From positions 1 through 46,569 of the forward strand of contig JACQIX010000025.1 in NCBI GenBank assembly GCA_016198275.1: a stretch of 46,569 bases of DNA. Direction: 5' to 3'. Positions within the stretch are counted from its first letter, which is position 1; the number at the start of each line of letters is the position of its first letter. The notes below the pieces were generated by a model, which was not told the DNA's origin, did no database searches, and saw nothing but the letters and a program-made list of their open reading frames with translations. The DNA is from Candidatus Daviesbacteria bacterium (GTDB lineage: Bacteria; Patescibacteriota; Microgenomatia; Daviesbacterales; UBA10151). Positions 18,078 through 24,670 of this stretch are shown here, in pieces. The translations under genes and the position numbers were made by a program.

Positions 18078-19919
18078 ATGGTTAAAAAGAAAAAAAATTT
18101 AGGGTATGCTTTTGGGGAGGAACTTTCTAAAGTCAAGGATAAAATTAAGCATATTAAAAAAGAGCAAGCTTTAGAGTGGACAGATATATTACTGCCTAAT
18201 TTCCATCCCGGCAGCAGTCATTCAATACAACACAGTAGTTGGGTAGTTGCCTTTTTTGCCGTTTCCACTCTGGTATTATTTTTTGTTCTTTTTTTACGGC
18301 TTTTTCATCTGCAAATAGTTACTGGCAAGCAAAACAGGGAACTGGCTGATGGTAATCGTATTCAGATAAAGATTATCCATGCGCCCCGCGGGGTTATCTT
18401 TGATAGAAACGGCAAAGTACTGGCAGCTAATTCTCCGGCTTTTAGGTTGGTTGATAGGGAGGCCAAAACCAGGTTAATAACTAGAGAGGAGGCATTGGAG
18501 TTAGAGGTGAAAAATGACCAAAGAGTGGCTGATTTGGAAGTTGATAATCTCAGAAATTATCCAAAGGGGCAGGAATTTGCTCATATTTTAGGATATGTAG
18601 GACAGATTTCCCAAGCCCAGCTAAACTTAACTGAATTTAATAATTATAAACCGGCAGACCAGGTTGGCAAAATGGGAGTGGAAGCTCAGTATGAGAGTTT
18701 ACTCAGAGGAATTGACGGAGGGGAGATTATCGAGGTAGATTCAAAGGGTAATAAACTGCGGACTTTGCGACGCAACCCTCCTATTGCCGGACAAAATATT
18801 TATCTGACAATTGATGCGGATTTGCAAACTAGGATTTATCAGCTGATGCAGGAAACTTTAAAGCAGGCGATAGGTAGCTGTTGCGGCGCTGCCATTGCCA
18901 TGGATCCTACAAACGGCCAGGTTTTAGCCCTTGTTTCACTACCCTCATTTGACCCGAATATTTTTACCCAAAATATTGATGAAGGGGCAATTTCGGATAT
19001 TCTTACCCGCTCCGATTCACCAATACTAAACCGGGTTATAGCCGGCACTTACCCGCCGGGTTCTACTTTTAAAATTATCTCATCACTGGCAGCACTTTCT
19101 TCCGGTAAGATCAGCCCTGAGACAACTTTTGTAGATAATGGTTTTATCTATTTGGGGACATTCAAATTTAGCAACTGGTATTTTAATCAATACGGTAAGG
19201 TGGAAGGATCGGTCAATCTAACAAAAGCAATTCAGCGGTCTAATGATACTTATTTTTATGAAGTTGCTAGAATTATAGGTGAAAAATTACTGGGCAGTTG
19301 GGCAAAAAAGGTGAAAATGGGTGGAAAACTTAACATAGATTTACCTGGGGAAGCAGGAGGAATAATTCCTGATGGCGGGTGGAAGAAAAAAAATCTGGGA
19401 GAATATTGGTACCCCGGCGATACCTTGCACATGGTTATAGGCCAGGGGTTTGTGACTGCTACTCCTTTGCAGATTTTGGGGATTACTTCCTTTATTGCCG
19501 CAGATGGCAATTTATATCAGCCGCAAATTCTTTTAAACTCTAAACCTAAGATATTAATTTCCAATTTGCTGACTCAGGATAAAATTAAAGTTATTAAAGA
19601 GGGGTTGAAACTGGTTCCGAAAACAGGAGGGACAGCCTGGCCTTTTTTTACCTTCCCCATCATTACAGCCGGAAAAACCGGCACTGCGGAATATGGTGAT
19701 GTTAAAAACAGGACTCATGCTTGGTATACCTCTTTTGCTCCTGCCGATGATCCTAAAATTGCCATGACTGTTTTAATAGAAGGAGGAGGAGAGGGATCAT
19801 CCGTAGCAGCCCCGGTTGTCAAGGAAACTTATCGTTGGTATTTTTCAACAGATAAAAATAAATTAATAGAGGATATCTATACTCCAGCAACAGATTCTGG
19901 TAAAACTTTAGGAGAATAG
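18078..19919 (+). CDS. mrdA: Penicillin-binding protein 2 (transpeptidase)
   Basis: PRGVIFDRNGKVLA, PPGSTFK, SND, AGKTGTAE motifs. Confidence 0.95.
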   Translation: MVKKKKNLGYAFGEELSKVKDKIKHIKKEQALEWTDILLPNFHPGSSHSIQHSSWVVAFFAVSTLVLFFVLFLRLFHLQIVTGKQNRELADGNRIQIKIIHAPRGVIFDRNGKVLAANSPAFRLVDREAKTRLITREEALELEVKNDQRVADLEVDNLRNYPKGQEFAHILGYVGQISQAQLNLTEFNNYKPADQVGKMGVEAQYESLLRGIDGGEIIEVDSKGNKLRTLRRNPPIAGQNIYLTIDADLQTRIYQLMQETLKQAIGSCCGAAIAMDPTNGQVLALVSLPSFDPNIFTQNIDEGAISDILTRSDSPILNRVIAGTYPPGSTFKIISSLAALSSGKISPETTFVDNGFIYLGTFKFSNWYFNQYGKVEGSVNLTKAIQRSNDTYFYEVARIIGEKLLGSWAKKVKMGGKLNIDLPGEAGGIIPDGGWKKKNLGEYWYPGDTLHMVIGQGFVTATPLQILGITSFIAADGNLYQPQILLNSKPKILISNLLTQDKIKVIKEGLKLVPKTGGTAWPFFTFPIITAGKTGTAEYGDVKNRTHAWYTSFAPADDPKIAMTVLIEGGGEGSSVAAPVVKETYRWYFSTDKNKLIEDIYTPATDSGKTLGE

Positions 19920-19933
19920 GGATTTAATCGATT

Positions 19934-20266
19934 ATGCCAACTACGCCAGAAAGTCCGCGGTTTCAATAGTCAGGGATAGACGTGGCTGATGTACCAGCAG
20001 AAGATACTGCCGAAGAAGCAATAATCAGAAGATTGGATATTTTTAATGCGTTAGATTGTTTAACCCCTTGGCAAAAAAGAGTAATAGTTTTAAAATTTGG
20101 ATTGGAGGATGGTATACAAAGGACTTTAGGTGAGGTAGCGAAAGAATGTGGATGGAAAACAAGCTAAACTGCTAGAAGAGTAGAATTAAAAGTATTAAGA
20201 CGCTTAAGACGTCCACCCATATCAAACAAACTTAAAGGATATCACGAGTTTCGCACATTGGTGTGA
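19934..20266 (+). pseudogene. Sigma-70 family region 4-like fragment with two in-frame stops
   Basis: Conceptual MPTTPESPRFQ*SGIDVADVPAEDTAEEAIIRRLDIFNALDCLTPWQKRVIVLKFGLEDGIQRTLGEVAKECGWKTS*TARRVELKVLRRLRRPPISNKLKGYHEFRTLV*; region 4 pattern LTPxxxxVixLkFGLeDG..rTLgEva...g......vE.kvLRrLR. Confidence 0.7.
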
Positions 20267-20298
20267 TTTAAGCTACGCTTAAAGTGTGAGTAAATCAC
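20263..20298. repeat. Nested/alternative hairpins
   Basis: gtgattta...taaatcac outer arms and tttaagc-tac-gcttaaa inner hairpin. Confidence 0.6.
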
Positions 20299-20340
20299 TC
20301 TTGTTAATCGCTACTTTTTCTACTTAGCAAGCGTATTATT

Positions 20341-21072
20341 ATGGAAAACACCTTTCAAGCTCCTACACAACCCAATACATCAAACATATCAGAAACAACC
20401 TCTTCTTCCCAACCATCTTTAGAGAGAAAACGCAATTGGAAAAAATGGATATTGATAACCGTAGTTTTTCTTGCACTTTTCGCAAGTCTTCTCTATTTCT
20501 ATGCCTTAAAACTTTCAAGCTCAAAACCCATCGCCCACGCCCCTAACCCAACCGTTACCCAGATCATACCTCAAGATGCAACGGAAAATTGGAAGACGTA
20601 TACAAATTCAGAGAATATGTTTACTATACAATATCCACCTAATCTTTATGTAAAAGGAGGTGGCCAACAAATCTTTTTAGCCAAACAAGACGCAACTGAT
20701 GCTGAGAAAATTGATTATTCAGATGAATTGGTTGAAATACGCATTGATACTTTCATCAATAGATTTGAGAGTTATTATACTACTCCAGATAACACTCAAG
20801 TTAAAAATTATGGTGATACCAAACTAAAAAGCTATTCAATTGATGGATATAAAGCTGTTTTATATGGATACGGTGAAAAAGACAAAGAAAAGGAAATTAA
20901 GTCAAATGAAGAAGCAGTGAAATCAGGCGCAAGTGTTGGAATGATCTATTTCAAGAGAGGTTTAATGGTTAATAAAAATGGTGTAAAAATAGAAATTTCA
21001 ACAAATTCCTACACTGGCGAATTTAAAAATACTTTTGATCAAATCCTCTCCACTTTTAAATTCACTCAATAA
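20341..21072 (+). CDS. Single-TM exported protein, paralogue of 22451..23119
   Basis: TM near N-terminus; shared MENT..., ENWKTYTNSENMFTIQYPP, FDQILSTFKF. Confidence 0.75.
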   Translation: MENTFQAPTQPNTSNISETTSSSQPSLERKRNWKKWILITVVFLALFASLLYFYALKLSSSKPIAHAPNPTVTQIIPQDATENWKTYTNSENMFTIQYPPNLYVKGGGQQIFLAKQDATDAEKIDYSDELVEIRIDTFINRFESYYTTPDNTQVKNYGDTKLKSYSIDGYKAVLYGYGEKDKEKEIKSNEEAVKSGASVGMIYFKRGLMVNKNGVKIEISTNSYTGEFKNTFDQILSTFKFTQ

Positions 21073-21090
21073 TAAGATTAACTTCTAGCT

Positions 21091-21140
21091 CGTCACAGAT
21101 CCTGGACGCGCTACGCTTGCCAGGATGACGCCCTGTTTTT
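21091..21140 (+). terminator. Palindromic repeat R1 with following T-run, possible terminator
   Basis: cgtca(caga)tcctgg / ccaggatgacg arms then ccctgttttttt. Confidence 0.45.
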
Positions 21141-21143
21141 TTA

Positions 21144-21505
21144 CGTCATTCTGGTAACGAACGTAGTGAGGAATCCAGAATCTGATTGTAAAGGTCTTTA
21201 AAGTTCGGATTAAATTTAGTAATCATTTCCAATTTATCCTTTCTATTCATATCTTTAATTTGTTTTTCCTGATGATCGCTTGTTCTATAGTATTAAGTAA
21301 TTCGTAGAAAACAAGTTTATGAAGATTATATTTTGAAGTAAAACCTTTAACAAGATTATTTTTATGCTGATACACTCTTTTTACTAAATTATTAGTTACA
21401 CCCGTATATAAGGTTGGCCTATCGTTAGCCATAATGTAAACACATCCACCTTTGTTCATAAGATTCTGGATGTGTCCGGTGTTCACCGGACTTACCAGAA
21501 TGACG
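21144..21505. mobile_element. Candidate mobile/selfish unit: GIY-YIG gene bracketed by inverted palindromic repeats
   Basis: cgtcattctggtaa (21144-21157) and its perfect complement ttaccagaatgacg (21492-21505); inner pair tccagaatct (21174-21183) / agattctgga (21461-21470). Confidence 0.6.
21146..21459 (-). pseudogene. GIY-YIG nuclease family protein, frameshifted near 21270
   Basis: [59 protein letters not shown] then -1 frame [26 protein letters not shown]. Confidence 0.8.
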
Positions 21506-21634
21506 GAGTGCGTATAACTAACTAGTTGCTCTTCCCCGCTCCTTTTTTGAAAAATCGTCTCTTTTTTCCTAACTATGGATCAGTAGTGTTACACCCTTGG
21601 GGTGGACTAGGTTGACACCTACGGAAAATCATGT

Positions 21635-21955
21635 CTAAGCGAATTTTGCCCGGTGCTGTAAAATATTTGCCCATGTCAAGGCCTTCTCAGCCCAATCATT
21701 TTTATTAGTTTCATTTTTCTCATCTAAAAGCTGTTGAAATTCTTTCTGAAAATGACGAAGTGTTGGTTGAAAACGACTCGGGACTGTTCTTGTAGAGAGA
21801 TTCAAAAGAAAACCCTCAGTTTCTTTTAAAAACTGATCCATACGCTGTTGCTTGTGTTGACTCTTAGAAAGAACCCAATCACTGACTCTTGCGAGATTAA
21901 CAGAAATATCAAGCACTAAATCTATATTCTTTATCATATTCTCAATCTCTACCAC
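21635..21955 (-). CDS. Hypothetical protein (four-helix 23S-like/helical)
   Basis: 106 aa helical ORF; alternative ATG start at 21937. Confidence 0.5.
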   Translation of the reverse strand: MVEIENMIKNIDLVLDISVNLARVSDWVLSKSQHKQQRMDQFLKETEGFLLNLSTRTVPSRFQPTLRHFQKEFQQLLDEKNETNKNDWAEKALTWANILQHRAKFA

Positions 21956-21978
21956 TAATATACTAGTATATTAGTGGT
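21951..21978. repeat. 28-bp perfect palindrome
   Basis: accactaatatactagtatattagtggt is self-complementary. Confidence 0.95.
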
Positions 21979-21994
21979 TATACATTTTTGTATA

Positions 21995-22324
21995 CTACAT
22001 TAGGAATTTCTTTATATTTTTATCAAATTTCTCTCGAATTTCTTGCGACATAATATCACGGCTCATGTTTCCGAGTATTGGTCGAATATTTATCATTGAA
22101 TTATAATCAACCTCTTTCGTTTCTAAATCAAGACCTCCACCCCACAAATTATCTTGTTTGGAACCTTCTTTTAGTAATAATTGCTCTGCGTCAACATGCC
22201 GCTTTCCACCACCTGCCAAAATTCCTCTTTCAATATCTACCACAACCTTTATGTAACCGCTAAAATCCTCTGCCATTTTTTGTAATTCTTCTTCAGTTGC
22301 TTTTTTGCGAATAATTAAAATCAC
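21995..22324 (-). CDS. DUF5674 family protein
   Basis: VVDIERGILAGGGKRHVDAEQLLLKEGSKQDNLWG...INIRPILGN; GTG start at 22324 preferred over ORF-track start. Confidence 0.75.
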   Translation of the reverse strand: MILIIRKKATEEELQKMAEDFSGYIKVVVDIERGILAGGGKRHVDAEQLLLKEGSKQDNLWGGGLDLETKEVDYNSMINIRPILGNMSRDIMSQEIREKFDKNIKKFLM

Positions 22325-22330
22325 GCATTT

Positions 22331-22339
22331 ATTGTAACA
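22331..22339 (-). promoter_or_regulatory. Extended -10 TGTTACAAT, 6 nt from GTG of DUF5674
   Basis: TGTTACAAT-aaatgc-GTG on minus strand. Confidence 0.55.
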
Positions 22340-22415
22340 CAATACATCTACTCATTCTGTATCTAAATCTGAACTTTCTTAAATCTTTTGAAACATTGAC
22401 ATAAATTCATTTTCA

Positions 22416-22444
22416 TTGACAATCAACATCTCTCATGCAACACT
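22416..22444 (+). promoter_or_regulatory. Promoter TTGACA-N17-AACACT, 6 nt from ATG 22451
   Basis: Perfect -35, 17-bp spacer. Confidence 0.5.
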
Positions 22445-22450
22445 TGAGCT

Positions 22451-23119
22451 ATGGAAAACACTAACCAACCACCAATAGCCACGCCACCTCCCCCACAAGA
22501 AATTCCAGTGAATAAACCAACTCGATGGAAAATGTGGTTACTTATCGCAAGCGTTGTGGTCGCTTCCATTGCAAGCGTATTGTATTTCTCTGTCTTAAAA
22601 CTCCCCCTCTCCAAACCCATCACCCACGCCCCTGCACCAACGTCAACGCCAGTTGAACAAACCGACCCAACAGCAGATTGGAAAACGTATACGAATGCCT
22701 CCTTTAATTTCACGCTCCAATATCCACCTGAATTAAGTATGCAAAAAAACGCTTCTGATAATCTGACTGAATTTGTTACATCTGATTATGCTATAGATAC
22801 AAAATCTGGGCCAAATGCAGGAGCAATGATTAAAGGAAGTAAGATAACAATTAGTGTTTGGCCTCCCACTGATGAAGGATTTCTTGAAAGATATTGTAAT
22901 TCAAAAAACGCATCAGAAACAATGTGTAAAGTAACTTCAATTAAAGGGTATAAAGCAGCAGAGATCGTTCAAAACAAGAAACAACGAAAAGAAGTGGCTA
23001 TACAACTGAGCAAAAGTGAGACTGTTAGCATTTCTGCCGAAATATCAGATGTATCGAATCAATTATTTTTTATGACCTTCGACCAAATCCTCTCAACTTT
23101 TAAATTCATCCAGCAGTAA
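22451..23119 (+). CDS. Single-TM exported protein, paralogue of 20341..21072
   Basis: Shared architecture and motifs (DWKTYTNASFNFTLQYPPEL; FDQILSTFKF). Confidence 0.75.
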   Translation: MENTNQPPIATPPPPQEIPVNKPTRWKMWLLIASVVVASIASVLYFSVLKLPLSKPITHAPAPTSTPVEQTDPTADWKTYTNASFNFTLQYPPELSMQKNASDNLTEFVTSDYAIDTKSGPNAGAMIKGSKITISVWPPTDEGFLERYCNSKNASETMCKVTSIKGYKAAEIVQNKKQRKEVAIQLSKSETVSISAEISDVSNQLFFMTFDQILSTFKFIQQ

Positions 23120-23122
23120 TGT

Positions 23123-23219
23123 CGTCATTCTGGCTTGACGGGTTACCTCTGGTACCCGTCTGGTCCAGAATCTGTTTGTTTTTCCCTGATGATCCCTTGC
23201 TCTGTTTCAGATAAGCGAT
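23123..23219. mobile_element. Decayed second copy: palindromic repeat R4 joined to a GIY-YIG C-terminal remnant
   Basis: cgtcattctgg...ccagaatctg (23123-23174); reverse strand then encodes YFNRLSETEQGIIREKQ, matching [14 protein letters not shown](EKQ) of the first copy. Confidence 0.6.
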
Positions 23220-23232
23220 TAAAGTAAATAAT

Positions 23233-24312
23233 ATGATTAATAATATTCCATTTCTGCTGGCGTTGCACTCGGTTGATGGGTTGGGGCCGATTAGGCTCAA
23301 GGCGATTTTAGATTATTTTAAAGATCCTAAACTGGCTTGGGAGGCAAATAGAAATCAGCTGCAAGAAATTGGTATTCCTGCAAGCGCAGTTAATCTGTTG
23401 GTGGAAATACGCAGGAAATTGGATCCTTTTGGCTATGCTCAGTCAATTGCAGATTCGGGTATAAAGTGGATGAGTGTATTTGATCAAAATTACCCAAAAC
23501 TGCTGGCTCAGATTTATGCTCCGCCGGTAATTTTGTATTATCAGGGAGAAATTCAGCCCGAAGATAAAAAAGCCATTGCCATTGTCGGCACCAGAAAAAT
23601 GACAGGGTACGGCAAGGTTGTTGCACAAAACTTCACTAAAGAGTTGAGTTTGGCTGGACTAACCATTGTTTCAGGGTTAGCCCGGGGGATAGACAGCCAA
23701 GCGCATTTAACTGCCATAGAAAATTCAGGCAGGACCATTGCTGTCTTAGGCGGCGGGTTAAATAATCTTTTCCCGCCGGAAAATAGGGGTTTGGCGGCAA
23801 AAATTGCCTTAGGCTTTGGGGCAGTTATTTCTGAGTTCCCGCCGGATTGCCCTTCACTCCCCGGTAACTTTCCTGCCAGAAACAGAATTATCTCCGGTTT
23901 ATCGTTAGGGGTTTGTGTCGTGGAGGCAGCAGAAGATAGCGGTTCGTTGATTACTGCCAGGCATGCTTTGGAGCAGGGCCGGGAAGTATTTGCTGTACCC
24001 GGACCAATCACCTCTGCTCTTTCAAAAGGCCCGATTACTTTAATTCAAGAGGGAGCAAGGATAGTATACTCTCCGGAGGATATTTTAGAAGAGCTAAGAA
24101 TTGACCGCTCTGGTCGGATTGATAAGATTAGTCAAGATCTTTCAGATGAGGAGAAGAAAGTTTTGGCATCTTTGGAAAATGAAAATATGCACATAGATGA
24201 TCTGGGACGAAAACTAGTTTTTCCTGCTGCCAAGATTTCCGCCTTGCTTTTAAAGATGGAAATTTCGGGACTTGTTCAAAGCTTGGGCAGTGGGATATAC
24301 TGCAGGAGATGA
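23233..24312 (+). CDS. dprA: DNA-processing protein DprA
   Basis: GTRKMTGYG, IVSGLARGIDSQAH, NRIISGLSLGVCVVEA, SLITARHALEQGREVFAVPG. Confidence 0.95.
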   Translation: MINNIPFLLALHSVDGLGPIRLKAILDYFKDPKLAWEANRNQLQEIGIPASAVNLLVEIRRKLDPFGYAQSIADSGIKWMSVFDQNYPKLLAQIYAPPVILYYQGEIQPEDKKAIAIVGTRKMTGYGKVVAQNFTKELSLAGLTIVSGLARGIDSQAHLTAIENSGRTIAVLGGGLNNLFPPENRGLAAKIALGFGAVISEFPPDCPSLPGNFPARNRIISGLSLGVCVVEAAEDSGSLITARHALEQGREVFAVPGPITSALSKGPITLIQEGARIVYSPEDILEELRIDRSGRIDKISQDLSDEEKKVLASLENENMHIDDLGRKLVFPAAKISALLLKMEISGLVQSLGSGIYCRR

Positions 24313-24315
24313 GCT

Positions 24316-24666
24316 ATGCCTAAATTATACCTGCTCCTAATTTGCCTTTCTGTTGTAGTAGTTACGGCTGTTCTGACGATAATATTTAACTTCACTTTTA
24401 ACAAATCAACCTCAAAATCAGAAATTGAGACAGCCATCAACCAAGCCAAGTTTTTATACCGCCAGAAAAAGCAGCAGGGTGAGGATTTTTCCAACGGTCC
24501 CTGCCTTTCCAATGCCATACTGCCAAACTGGGTGGCAGATATAGCTCACAGCCCCCGCCAAAGCACCGATGATTTAACTCAAAATCAATGCCCCTCTTTT
24601 TTGGAAGGCAGTGCACAGCATTTTGTGGAACTTGATTTAGAGGGGAATTTGATAAGGGCTAAATAA
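24316..24666 (+). CDS. Small exported conserved hypothetical protein
   Basis: N-terminal TM; two Cys; NWVADIAHSPRQSTDDLTQNQCPSF..GSAQHFVELDLEGNLI. Confidence 0.65.
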   Translation: MPKLYLLLICLSVVVVTAVLTIIFNFTFNKSTSKSEIETAINQAKFLYRQKKQQGEDFSNGPCLSNAILPNWVADIAHSPRQSTDDLTQNQCPSFLEGSAQHFVELDLEGNLIRAK

Positions 24667-24670
24667 AAAC

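Noticed and set aside
20263-20298. Nested hairpin downstream of the sigma fragment as a Rho-independent terminator
   Set aside because: No U-run follows; kept only as a structural repeat.
21262-21276. Programmed -1 ribosomal frameshifting in the GIY-YIG ORF (G AAA AAC)
   Set aside because: Heptamer is not a canonical X_XXY_YYZ slip site, and the second copy shows the ancestral extra G, so an indel is the simpler explanation.
23553-24011. Antisense ORFs (for example 152 aa opposite dprA, 186 aa opposite pyk at 38958-39518, 138 aa opposite asd)
   Set aside because: All are shadows of strongly supported genes with no recognisable family or start signals.
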